From CAYHHI01 sp964356335 (GTDB lineage: Bacteria > Arandabacterota > Arandabacteria > Arandabacterales > Arandabacteraceae): DNA of 58,596 bases. The DNA lies in assembly GCA_964356335.1 (NCBI GenBank), contig CAYHHI010000019.1, forward strand, positions 1 through 58,596, given 5' to 3'. The notes beneath the pieces are model-generated. The model searched no databases and was not told the DNA's origin. It was given only the letters and a program-made list of their open reading frames with translations. The position numbers were made by a program, and so were the translations under genes. Shown here in pieces: positions 26,201 through 33,808 of the stretch (positions within the stretch are counted from its first letter, which is position 1; every line of letters begins with the position of its first letter).

Positions 26201-26243
26201 TCAAACGCAGAGACCCACGAGAATACAGCAAGGTCGCGAGTCG

Positions 26244-27410
26244 ATGAGAAGACTTCTTCTGATCCTGAAGTTCACCAGCGCTTGGTGTAAGTCAGTTGAC
26301 CGCAGTAGAATCAGTCTGCTTGCAGTCACTTCCTTCATGCTTGCTTCCTCTCAGGTCTTCGGCTCACGTACTCTGATGTGGCCGTCCGATGAGATGGCTC
26401 GCATGTACCTGGACGCAGATCTGGTCATCGTGGGCAGCGCCATTTCTTCGCGAACAGAAACCCTCCGGTCGTGGGATTCGCTTGGCACGGATGGCTGGAC
26501 CTACCACCACAAAGCGATGATTGATGTGTATCAGGTAGCGGTAGATAGCGTGCTCAAGGGAGACTACATAAACTCCCTGATCGTCATCCATACCACCCAA
26601 TATGGAGGAGGCATCGATAGATCGAAATTCGACAAGCTCGATGAAGCAGGACGCCCGATGTATGTGGGAGAGGGAATCCTTACATACGATGAGAAAGACT
26701 CAATCAGTGGGCGGGGAGAACAGATCATACTCCTGGGCAAGCAGGATTCTGTCTGTGCATTGACCCTTGCAGTCGAGGCTGATGAGTCCATCTTGGCCTT
26801 CTATCGAGAGGTACAGGAAAAGGGTGAGGACTATTTCAGAAGCAGTCAGGCCGAGGCTCGGCTTCTCTCGCCACAGGGAATCAGACCTCGTCCGGCACAG
26901 GAAGCCAGCCCTTCCCCACCAGAGCCGGAGTCCATATTGAAAGCGCTTGGGGAGGCCTACAGAAGTCGAGATGTCACTATGGTCGCCGACCTTCTGGCTC
27001 CGGACTTCCTCTTCTATCCCGCTCTGGACAGGCATGGCGGAGGCCAGCAGTCGCCTGCCGAAGAGCACTGGGACAGGGACCAGGAGATCGCAATCCACAA
27101 GAACATGTTCAATCCAGAGTTTGTGGGCAAGGATGGGTTCCGAGGCGCCGACTACGTTTACGCTACGTTCGAACTCCTCGGCAGAGAGCCCGGCGGGGAG
27201 GCCGATAGCAGATGTTGGGAGTTGACATCTCGCGCAGTATGGAGCCTTCTCCACGGGCGGTTAGACCCCGAGCCATTCGGAGTCAGGTTTGAAGGAGTAG
27301 CCCACCTCATCGTAAAGCCAGATCCGGAGAAGCCCGGCCACTGGCTTATTGAGACTTGGCGAGAAGACCCCGGCGAAATCACATTTATCTATTCCCGCAC
27401 CAGTCACTAG
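26244..27410 (+). CDS. Exported protein of unknown function with C-terminal NTF2/SnoaL-like domain
   Basis: A 388-residue protein I cannot name. The start at ATG 26244 is set by the promoter at 26172-26200; longer in-frame starts would lie inside that promoter. Residues 24-40 (LLAVTSFMLASSQVFG) are a signal-type hydrophobic segment after a basic N-region. Residues about 45-190 form a domain with LDADLVIVGSAISS, VDSVLKGDYINSLIVIHT and GEQIILLGKQ. This is the pattern of a small beta-rich domain found in secreted proteins, where a vulnerable 'rate/return value' clause (IILLGK) is typical. A Pro-rich linker (PRPAQEASPSPPEPES) leads to a C-terminal domain (ILKALGEAYRSRDVTMVADLLAPDFLFYP ... GVAHLIVKPDPEKPGHWLIETWRE) with the NTF2/SnoaL-like outline. 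No C-terminal sorting domain is seen. Confidence 0.7.
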   Translation: MRRLLLILKFTSAWCKSVDRSRISLLAVTSFMLASSQVFGSRTLMWPSDEMARMYLDADLVIVGSAISSRTETLRSWDSLGTDGWTYHHKAMIDVYQVAVDSVLKGDYINSLIVIHTTQYGGGIDRSKFDKLDEAGRPMYVGEGILTYDEKDSISGRGEQIILLGKQDSVCALTLAVEADESILAFYREVQEKGEDYFRSSQAEARLLSPQGIRPRPAQEASPSPPEPESILKALGEAYRSRDVTMVADLLAPDFLFYPALDRHGGGQQSPAEEHWDRDQEIAIHKNMFNPEFVGKDGFRGADYVYATFELLGREPGGEADSRCWELTSRAVWSLLHGRLDPEPFGVRFEGVAHLIVKPDPEKPGHWLIETWREDPGEITFIYSRTSH

Positions 27411-27414
27411 GCCG

Positions 27415-27443
27415 TTGGCCTACCAGGTTAGGTGCGCTATAAT
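27415..27443 (+). promoter_or_regulatory. Sigma70 promoter for the beta-helix/PKD gene pair
   Basis: TTGGCC (27415-27420), a 17-bp spacer and a perfect TATAAT (27438-27443). It begins 5 bp after the preceding stop codon. The leader to ATG 27535 is about 85 nt. Confidence 0.65.
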
Positions 27444-27534
27444 CCGCTTAGGGGGTGCGAGAATGATGAGCTTTGTCTGCGATTGTGTTGCGACTCCGGC
27501 TGTGATACTATTAGCAACGAGGAGGTGCGAGAAC

Positions 27535-28908
27535 ATGAGACACGCGATCTTCCTTTTGTTCGCGGTGGTCATGGCTCACTGCTCTGCTGCCTCCGCCCGC
27601 AGCTGGTACGTCAAACCTGACGGGAGCGGAGATGTCCCCGCAATCAAGGTTGCCGTCGACTCAGCCGCCGCCCAGGGCGACACCATCCTACTTGCGAACG
27701 GCACCTTCACCGGCGCAGAAAACCGCGGGGTGGATTGTCTTGACAAGGCCTTGACCATAATCTCGGAGAGCGGGGATCCCGGTCTCTGCGTGATCGATTG
27801 TGGTCATGCTGGACCCGGCGACGATCTGACTGCTCTCTATTTTCGTGTCTCTGAACATGGAGTGCCACGGCTCGAAGGGGTAACGATAGCGGGCGCATGC
27901 GGGGGCGTGATTTGTGATACGAGTTCCTGCCCGGTCATCGCCAATTGCGTCTTCCGTGATAACCACTGCTATGGCGCGGAGATCGGACCGCCCGGTGGAG
28001 GCCTGCGCTGCGACACCAATTCCAGCCCCCTGGTCATCAACTGCACTTTCCTCAGGAACGGAGGCGATGCAGGTGGAGGGATTTACTGTCATAACAGCTC
28101 GGCGAACATAGTGAATACCTCTTTCCTCGAAAACTGGGCAGGCTTAGGCGGAGGTGTCGGAATCGATGGGGGCGCCCCGAAGCTGACCAACTGCTTGTTC
28201 TCAGGGAACGCCGGCGGAAACCCCTTCAATGCCACCGGGGGAGGTGGCATGTGGTGCGGAGGCTCGGCGGAATTAGTCAACTGCACTTTTCAGGATAACG
28301 TGTGTTATGGGCCCGGGGGTGGTCTGTATTTCGAGCCGGGCTCTGACTCTGACTTGTTGGCCTTGATCGGATGCACCTTCATAAACAACAGAGTTGACAG
28401 GAGTAACCACGTGCCCCGCGGCGGTGCGATAGCCGTGGGGTATATGTTTCAGGGACACCGGTCCAACCTTACCATTGCCAATTGCACCTTCTGGAGCAAT
28501 CGAGCCGACGACTCCTACCGCGATGGTAGCGCACTATCTATCGAGGGACCTTCGAACGTCAACTTGGAGAGCACCTTGATTGCTTTCGGTGGCGATGGAG
28601 CAGCCATCTGCTGCTACATGTCGGACACGCCAACTCTGAAGTGCTGTGATATCTATGGCAACGCTGACGGTGATTGGGTGGGGTGCATTGCAGGCCAAGG
28701 TGGTGTCAACGGCAACGTTTCAGCGGATCCAAAGTTTTGCGATACACGGAGCGGCTATTTCATGGTCGAGGACTGTTCGCCGTGCCTTCCAAGCCATCAT
28801 CCCGACGGGTATGACTGCGGCATCATCGGTGCCTTTGGATCAGGATGTGAATGTGATGCTGCAACAGAGCCAACTACCTGGGGCGCTATCAAGGCAATGT
28901 ACAAGTAA
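27535..28908 (+). CDS. Secreted right-handed parallel beta-helix protein
   Basis: A 457-residue exported protein. I start it at ATG 27535, which follows GAGGAGGTG; a longer frame upstream would cross the promoter. The signal peptide is residues 1-21 (cleavage about SAASA-RSW). The N-terminal WYVKPDGSGDVPAIKVAVDSAAAQGDTILLANGTF and the following coils are typical of pectate-lyase-like/polymorphic-membrane-protein beta-helices. Repeated turns read (PxIxNCxFxxN), e.g. PVIANCVFRDN, PLVINCTFLRN, AELVNCTFQDN, LTIANCTFWSN. The protein is unusually Cys-rich. It ends in ATEPTTWGAIKAMYK, a tail that recurs on the next gene product. No catalytic site is evident. Confidence 0.82.
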   Translation: MRHAIFLLFAVVMAHCSAASARSWYVKPDGSGDVPAIKVAVDSAAAQGDTILLANGTFTGAENRGVDCLDKALTIISESGDPGLCVIDCGHAGPGDDLTALYFRVSEHGVPRLEGVTIAGACGGVICDTSSCPVIANCVFRDNHCYGAEIGPPGGGLRCDTNSSPLVINCTFLRNGGDAGGGIYCHNSSANIVNTSFLENWAGLGGGVGIDGGAPKLTNCLFSGNAGGNPFNATGGGGMWCGGSAELVNCTFQDNVCYGPGGGLYFEPGSDSDLLALIGCTFINNRVDRSNHVPRGGAIAVGYMFQGHRSNLTIANCTFWSNRADDSYRDGSALSIEGPSNVNLESTLIAFGGDGAAICCYMSDTPTLKCCDIYGNADGDWVGCIAGQGGVNGNVSADPKFCDTRSGYFMVEDCSPCLPSHHPDGYDCGIIGAFGSGCECDAATEPTTWGAIKAMYK

Positions 28909-28963
28909 GCCTGGCGCGGAAGGTCTGCGACAATGCACTGCGTTTCGGGATTGGAGGACCGCG

Positions 28964-30160
28964 ATGCTAAGGAAACGTGCGGATTTGGCTGCTCTTCTCA
29001 CGTTCGCTGCCATTGTGTTGGCTCTCAGCTGTACCAAGAATAATCCCGAATGCCCTAATGCGGCCCCTACAGCCAGTTTCACGGTGAATCCGACGTCAGG
29101 GACAGCGGACACGGTGTTCCAGTGTGACGCTTCATCCTGCTCTGACGCCGAGGACCCCGTTTCTGCCATTCAGGTACGTTGGGACTGGGAGAATGATGGA
29201 ACTTGGGATACCGGCTGGTCCGCAACAAAGACGGCGAGCCACCAGTACGGTGCGGCAGGGACTAAGACGATCAAGTTAGAAGTCAAGGATACCGGAGGAG
29301 CGACGGATGATACGACTCGGACCATCACTGTGACAAGTCCGCCTTCGGTTACGGTGACAGTTCCCAACGGGGGCGAGGACTGGACGGTAGGTAGCATTGA
29401 CACCATCAGGTGGTCGTGGACCGGGTCCGTCGGAGACGTCAAGATAGAATACAGCACGGATGGCGGTTCCACGTGGTCTACCATAGAATCGAGTACTCAG
29501 AATAGCGGGTCATACCAGTGGACAGTTCCGGATGCTCCATCCGGCTGGTGCAAGATACGGATTTCCTCGGTCAGCACCCCATCGATCTACGACATCAGTG
29601 ACGCCGACTTCACCATCTCTCCGCAAGTGACGGGCGGCTTGCTCCAGGTGTTTGCCAGGAGCTTCATCGAGCGAAATATCGACCTATACGTCGAATGTCT
29701 GGATGACAGCTACACCTTCACGTTTGCTCCCAATGACTGGGACACTGCGGGGGTGACGCCTGACAAACCCTATTGGGGCAAGACTGAAGACGTTCCTGCA
29801 ACAGCCCATATGCTTAGCAGCCCTACAATCAAGAGTATCGTGATGGATTGGCTACCACCCATCGTCAACTGGGCCGTCTGCATTGACAGTATTTTTGTGG
29901 TTGGTCCGGGTGTGGGCCAATGGGAGGTCCTGGCTTGCTCGTGCGCCACGTATCGGCCCGATATCAAAGTGACGGCACAGGTAGACGGGGAGGAAGTCCG
30001 CACGTACTGGGTCCGTAACTCGCGGTTTATGGTTACCGTGTGTCCGGATCGCTTCAACGAGGATCTGTGGACCATCCTGAGGATCATCGAGGTCGTACCC
30101 ACTTCTGTTCTGGGGATGGAACCGTCCACATTCGGAAGTATCAAAGCGACTTTCAAGTAG
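28964..30160 (+). CDS. PKD-domain lipoprotein with shared C-terminal motif
   Basis: A 398-residue lipoprotein. The ATG at 28964 has GGAGG 6 nt upstream. The lipobox LALSC puts the acylated Cys at residue 23. A PKD domain spans about residues 35-120 (PTASFTVNPTSGTADTVFQCDASSC, WDWENDGTWDTGW, HQYGAAGTKTIKLEVKD). A Ser-Thr-rich/Kre9-like beta domain follows (VTVPNGGEDWTVGSIDTIRWSW, YSTDGGSTWSTIES, YQWTVPD, CKIRISS). The C-terminal third has an NTF2-like outline (FARSFIERNIDLYVECLDDSYTFTF). It ends LGMEPSTFGSIKATFK, matching the tail of the neighbour. It is 55 bp after the beta-helix gene without an own promoter, so both are probably co-transcribed. Confidence 0.8.
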   Translation: MLRKRADLAALLTFAAIVLALSCTKNNPECPNAAPTASFTVNPTSGTADTVFQCDASSCSDAEDPVSAIQVRWDWENDGTWDTGWSATKTASHQYGAAGTKTIKLEVKDTGGATDDTTRTITVTSPPSVTVTVPNGGEDWTVGSIDTIRWSWTGSVGDVKIEYSTDGGSTWSTIESSTQNSGSYQWTVPDAPSGWCKIRISSVSTPSIYDISDADFTISPQVTGGLLQVFARSFIERNIDLYVECLDDSYTFTFAPNDWDTAGVTPDKPYWGKTEDVPATAHMLSSPTIKSIVMDWLPPIVNWAVCIDSIFVVGPGVGQWEVLACSCATYRPDIKVTAQVDGEEVRTYWVRNSRFMVTVCPDRFNEDLWTILRIIEVVPTSVLGMEPSTFGSIKATFK

Positions 30161-30176
30161 AGGCCGGGCAGCAGTC

Positions 30177-30197
30177 TGTGGGGCACTCTGTCCCACA
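30177..30197 (+). terminator. Stem-loop after the PKD lipoprotein gene
   Basis: TGTGGGG (30177-30183) pairs with TCCCACA (30191-30197), seven pairs including one wobble, 7-base loop, 16 bp after the stop. There is no T-run. Confidence 0.4.
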
Positions 30198-30262
30198 TAC
30201 TCCGGCTCTCCCCCTCCGCCACGAGCGAGGCTGTCCATAGCTCGACGGATAGGCACCTGCAT

Positions 30263-30284
30263 GGGGAGCGGATACCCGCTCCCC
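30263..30284 (+). terminator. GC-rich hairpin, probable terminator
   Basis: GGGGAGCGG (30263-30271) and CCGCTCCCC (30276-30284) form a perfect 9-bp stem with a 4-base loop, followed by TTTC. It is the best terminator-like hairpin in the window, with a short T-run. Confidence 0.6.
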
Positions 30285-30378
30285 TTTCGAGCAGCCGGTA
30301 CCTCGTAGACTCCGCGTGAACTGCCCGTCACAAACCGTTTCTGCGGACGCCACGCTACACCGCTTGCCGCCTTGCGGG

Positions 30379-30407
30379 TTGACTGCGCCCGAGGCTCATA
30401 GTATCTT
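30379..30407 (+). promoter_or_regulatory. Sigma70-type promoter for the carbamoyltransferase operon
   Basis: TTGACT (30379-30384), a 17-bp spacer and TATCTT (30402-30407). The predicted start near 30414 leaves a leader of about 90 nt before ATG 30506. Confidence 0.5.
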
Positions 30408-30505
30408 TCTTACTAAGGGGCTTAGGTAATCAGCCCGATGATATATGTTGATACGGGGATTCACATTTCTGTTCCCGGCCAAGCAAAATCGGGGGAAGAG
30501 GCTGG

Positions 30506-32323
30506 ATGAACATCCTAGGGATTTCTGCATTTTATCATGACAGTGCAGCCTGCCTGGTACAGGATGGTCGGATAGTATGTGCGGCTCAGGAAGAGAGATT
30601 CACCCGCAAGAAGCACGATTCCTCTTTTCCCAAGAATGCCATTCGCTTCTGTCTCGAGTATTCCGGGTTGGAGGGGAAAGACCTCGACTACGTTGCGTTC
30701 TACGACAAGACCTTCATCAAGTTCGAACGGATATTGAACACCCACATGGCATATGCCCCCCGGGGGATAAGTTCATTTTTGAAGGCAATGCCCATGTGGA
30801 TGAAGCAGAAGCTCTGGACCAAGGGCCTGATCAGGTCTGAACTGAAATATACCGGGAAGATCATTTTTCCTGAGCATCATGAATCCCATGCTGCCTCCGC
30901 ATTCTTCCCTTCACCATTTCAGGAGGCTGCGTTCCTGACGGTGGATGGCGTCGGCGAGTGGGCAACTGCAAGCTATGGGTTCGGAAAAGACAATAAGATA
31001 CGCATTCTGGCGGAGATTCACTTCCCGCATTCTCTGGGCCTCCTCTATTCGGCCTTCACCTACTACACTGGGTTCAAAGTGAATTCGGGTGAGTACAAGA
31101 TGATGGGGTTGGCCCCCTATGGCGAGCCCAGGTATAAGGATCTGATCCTGTCTGAGCTGATTGATCTGAAGGAAGATGGCTCTCTCAGGGTCAACATGAA
31201 GTACTTCAATTACTGCGCGGGTCTGACGATGACCAATGACAGATTTGATGCGCTCTTTGGAGGCCCTCCGCGGAGACCGGAATCACCCTTGACGCAGAGG
31301 CACATGGACATAGCTCGTTCTGCGCAGGACGTTACCGAGGAGATCATGCTCCGCATGGCTCGGCATGTACATAAGGTGACGGGGCAGAAGCGGCTTTGCT
31401 TGGCTGGCGGCGTAGCCTTGAATTGCGTTGGCAACGGACGGATCTTGCGTGAAGGCCCCTTTGAGGACATCTGGATACAGCCGGCCAGCGGGGATGCCGG
31501 TGGTGCCCTGGGTTGTGCGCTGCTTACTTGGTACCAGTACCTGGGCAATAGCAGAACGGCCCACGGAAGCGACGATTTGCAGCAGGGTTCCTTTCTCGGC
31601 CCAAGATTCGATAATGACTACATCAAGACTTTTCTGGAGAGAAATCGCATCCCCCATGCGTTCATTTCCGATGAGGAGATCCCGCAGAAGATCGCCGATC
31701 TCATCGGCGAGCAGAATGTGATCGGATGGTTCGAAGGGCGCATGGAGTTTGGCCCGAGAGCCTTGGGGAGCAGATCCATTGTCGGTGACGCTAGATCTGC
31801 GAAGATGCAGGAGACGATGAATCTGAAGATAAAGTTCCGGGAGAGCTTTCGCCCGTTTGCACCCTCAGTTACAAGGGAAAGGGCTTCGGACTACTTTGAG
31901 ATCGACCGCGAAAGCCCTTACATGCTCTTGGTAGCACCGGTGAAGAGAGAGGTTCGCAGGGAGATAACGGAGCAGGAGCGAGAGATGAGCGGGCTCGACA
32001 AACTGAAGGTTGTTCGCTCAACCGTTCCAGCGATCACTCACGTGGACCATTCGGCTCGAATTCAGACAGTCAATCGTGAGTATAATCCTCTCTATCATGA
32101 GATGATATCCCGATTCGATGAGAAATATGGCTGCCCCGTGATTATCAACACCTCCTTCAATGTTCGGGGAGAACCGATAGTCTGCACGCCGAAGGACGCG
32201 TATTTGTGCTTCATGCGAACCAATATGGATTATCTGCTGATAGGCAACTACCTGATAGACAAGCGCCAGCAGCAACCCTTGGAGACCGATATTGACTGGA
32301 GTCGGCAGTACGAGTTGGACTAG
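30506..32323 (+). CDS. NodU/CmcH-family carbamoyltransferase
   Basis: A 605-residue O-carbamoyltransferase. It uses carbamoyl phosphate and ATP to make carbamoyl-AMP and transfers the carbamoyl group to a hydroxyl. The N-terminal Kae1/TsaD-like half starts MNILGISAFYHDSAACLVQDG and has the metal-binding HHESHAASAFF near residue 125. GGVALNCVGNGRI and PASGDAGGALGCAL follow. The C-terminal half has the family signature EGRMEFGPRALGSRSIVGDAR and later NTSFNVRGEPIVCTPKDAYLCF. Family members modify Nod factors, antibiotics or exopolysaccharide sugars. The acceptor here is unknown. Tight linkage with SxtJ-like, SGNH hydrolase and DUF5989 genes suggests a membrane- or cell-surface glycan or lipid as target. 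Confidence 0.94.
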   Translation: MNILGISAFYHDSAACLVQDGRIVCAAQEERFTRKKHDSSFPKNAIRFCLEYSGLEGKDLDYVAFYDKTFIKFERILNTHMAYAPRGISSFLKAMPMWMKQKLWTKGLIRSELKYTGKIIFPEHHESHAASAFFPSPFQEAAFLTVDGVGEWATASYGFGKDNKIRILAEIHFPHSLGLLYSAFTYYTGFKVNSGEYKMMGLAPYGEPRYKDLILSELIDLKEDGSLRVNMKYFNYCAGLTMTNDRFDALFGGPPRRPESPLTQRHMDIARSAQDVTEEIMLRMARHVHKVTGQKRLCLAGGVALNCVGNGRILREGPFEDIWIQPASGDAGGALGCALLTWYQYLGNSRTAHGSDDLQQGSFLGPRFDNDYIKTFLERNRIPHAFISDEEIPQKIADLIGEQNVIGWFEGRMEFGPRALGSRSIVGDARSAKMQETMNLKIKFRESFRPFAPSVTRERASDYFEIDRESPYMLLVAPVKREVRREITEQEREMSGLDKLKVVRSTVPAITHVDHSARIQTVNREYNPLYHEMISRFDEKYGCPVIINTSFNVRGEPIVCTPKDAYLCFMRTNMDYLLIGNYLIDKRQQQPLETDIDWSRQYELD

Positions 32324-32352
32324 GAGCTTGCTGCCGGGCGGGGCATGATGCG

Positions 32353-33360
32353 ATGTTGAAACACATGATCGACAACCTTGATATCTTCGCATGTCCGAAG
32401 TGCGGAGGGAATCTCAGCACTGACTCTGAAGAAGTGATTTGTGGGGCGTGCCATACTTCCTTCCCCATAGAAGACGGAATACCACTTCTTTTCTGGCCGA
32501 ATCAGTGGGACGGCTCAAGAGAAGACGTGACGGCCAAAGTAAAAGCATTCTATGAAGAGACTCCGTTCCCCAACTATGAGGAGCTTGAGACTGCGTCCGC
32601 TCTCATTGAGAAAGCTCGGCAGGGAGTGTTTGCGCGTCTCCTAAACGAGCAGGTCCCCTTCAACGCAAGAGTCCTGGAAGCAGGATGTGGAACGGGACAG
32701 CTGAGTAATTTCCTTGGTGTCGCCGGCAGGACAGTCTTTGGCACCGACATGTGTCTTAATTCACTCAAGTTGGGGCGTGAGTTTCAGAGAAGGAATAGCC
32801 TTGAAAGGGTCGGCTTCTATCAGATGAATCTTTTCAGACCGGCATTCAGAGAGGAGAGCTTCTCTCTCGTTATCTGTAACGGCGTCCTCCACCACACAAG
32901 CGACCCCTTTGCTGGATTCCAGTCTATCTCGAAGCTTGTAAAAAAGGGCGGATACATCATTATTGGCCTCTACAACAGATATGGCAGGCTTATTACAAAC
33001 TGCCGCCGCGTCGTGTTTAACCTCCTCAATGACAGTCCCAAGTTCCTGGACCCCCGCCTCAGGGATAGGAGTATCGGGGACACCAAGAAACTCACGTGGT
33101 TCAGGGATCAGTACAAGAACCCGCATGAATCGGGGCATACGATTGGAGAGGTTCTCAGGTGGTTTGATCGAACCGGATTCGATTTTGTCAATAGCATACC
33201 GAGATCGAAGGCTTTCCGGGGATTCTCGGAGAACGAGCATCTGTTCCGAACGGAGCAAAGAGGAGGCTGGCTGGATCACTTCTTTGTTCAGGGCAGTCTT
33301 ATTTTCACGGGGAGCCTGGAGGGTGGATTTTTCGTGATGACAGGCCGGAGGAAGGCTTGA
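32353..33360 (+). CDS. SAM-dependent methyltransferase with N-terminal zinc ribbon
   Basis: A 335-residue class I methyltransferase. A Trm112-like zinc ribbon (FACPKCGGNL ... CGACHTSFPIEDGIPLLF, residues about 12-50) is followed by the Rossmann fold: VLEAGCGTGQLSNFLG (motif I) and VICNGVLHHTSDPFAGFQSI (motif IV/post IV), then LVKKGGYIIIGLYNRYGRL. The architecture resembles the methyltransferases of glycan and natural-product clusters. The substrate is not predictable. It starts 29 bp after the carbamoyltransferase stop with a poor Shine-Dalgarno, in an obvious operon. Confidence 0.88.
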   Translation: MLKHMIDNLDIFACPKCGGNLSTDSEEVICGACHTSFPIEDGIPLLFWPNQWDGSREDVTAKVKAFYEETPFPNYEELETASALIEKARQGVFARLLNEQVPFNARVLEAGCGTGQLSNFLGVAGRTVFGTDMCLNSLKLGREFQRRNSLERVGFYQMNLFRPAFREESFSLVICNGVLHHTSDPFAGFQSISKLVKKGGYIIIGLYNRYGRLITNCRRVVFNLLNDSPKFLDPRLRDRSIGDTKKLTWFRDQYKNPHESGHTIGEVLRWFDRTGFDFVNSIPRSKAFRGFSENEHLFRTEQRGGWLDHFFVQGSLIFTGSLEGGFFVMTGRRKA

Positions 33361-33391
33361 TGTTCGAGCATGACCCAACCGGAGGGATCCG

Positions 33392-33808
33392 ATGACCAGC
33401 AAGCCGGAAGAAAACCTGACCAACCAGAAGGCAGAGTCCCGGAGGTTTGGGCTGACGGTCGGTGGCGCTCTTGGTGTCCTGGGTGGACTGCTTCTGTGGC
33501 GCGGCAAGCCTTATTACCCGTACTTCCTTGTCATCGCCGCAACACTCATACTGTCGGCTTTGATTCTGCCGCGTCTCCTGGGACCAATCCATAGAGGCTG
33601 GATTAGATTAGGGGGCCTTATGGGTTGGGTTATGACACGAGTGATCCTGATTGTCCTGTTCTATGTTGTCCTCACACCGGTCAGTTTGCTGGCAAGGCTG
33701 TCTGGAAAGAACTTCCTTGAACTGGGATTCGATAGAAGCGCAGAGACCTATTGGATTCCCCGGGACCATACGGATCTGAGGGAGGATCGATATGAACGGC
33801 AATACTGA
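33392..33808 (+). CDS. SxtJ-family membrane protein
   Basis: A 138-residue membrane protein matching SxtJ, named after the saxitoxin cluster and found mostly next to carbamoyltransferases. Two or three hydrophobic stretches are visible (FGLTVGGALGVLGGLLLW, YFLVIAATLILSALILP and MTRVILIVLFYVVLTPVSLLARL). The tail ends AETYWIPRDHTDLREDRYERQY; a charged, aromatic tail like this is usual in the family. No enzymatic motif is known. GGAGG precedes the ATG, and the gene overlaps the SGNH hydrolase gene by 17 bp, so expression is coupled. Confidence 0.85.
   Translation: MTSKPEENLTNQKAESRRFGLTVGGALGVLGGLLLWRGKPYYPYFLVIAATLILSALILPRLLGPIHRGWIRLGGLMGWVMTRVILIVLFYVVLTPVSLLARLSGKNFLELGFDRSAETYWIPRDHTDLREDRYERQY

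Larger units (their letters stand above)
30161..30505. other. Intergenic region before the carbamoyltransferase operon
   Basis: The 345-bp gap contains two stem-loops (30177-30197 and 30263-30284) and one promoter (30379-30407). I see no small gene with a ribosome-binding site. Confidence 0.6.

Noticed and set aside
27349..27534. Longer N-terminus of the beta-helix protein
   Set aside because: It would cross the preceding gene's end and the TTGGCC/TATAAT promoter, and would bury the signal peptide; ATG 27535 has GAGGAGGTG in front.
28646..28963. Longer N-terminus of the PKD lipoprotein
   Set aside because: It overlaps the beta-helix gene by more than 250 bp; the ATG at 28964 has a good Shine-Dalgarno and directly yields a lipoprotein signal peptide.
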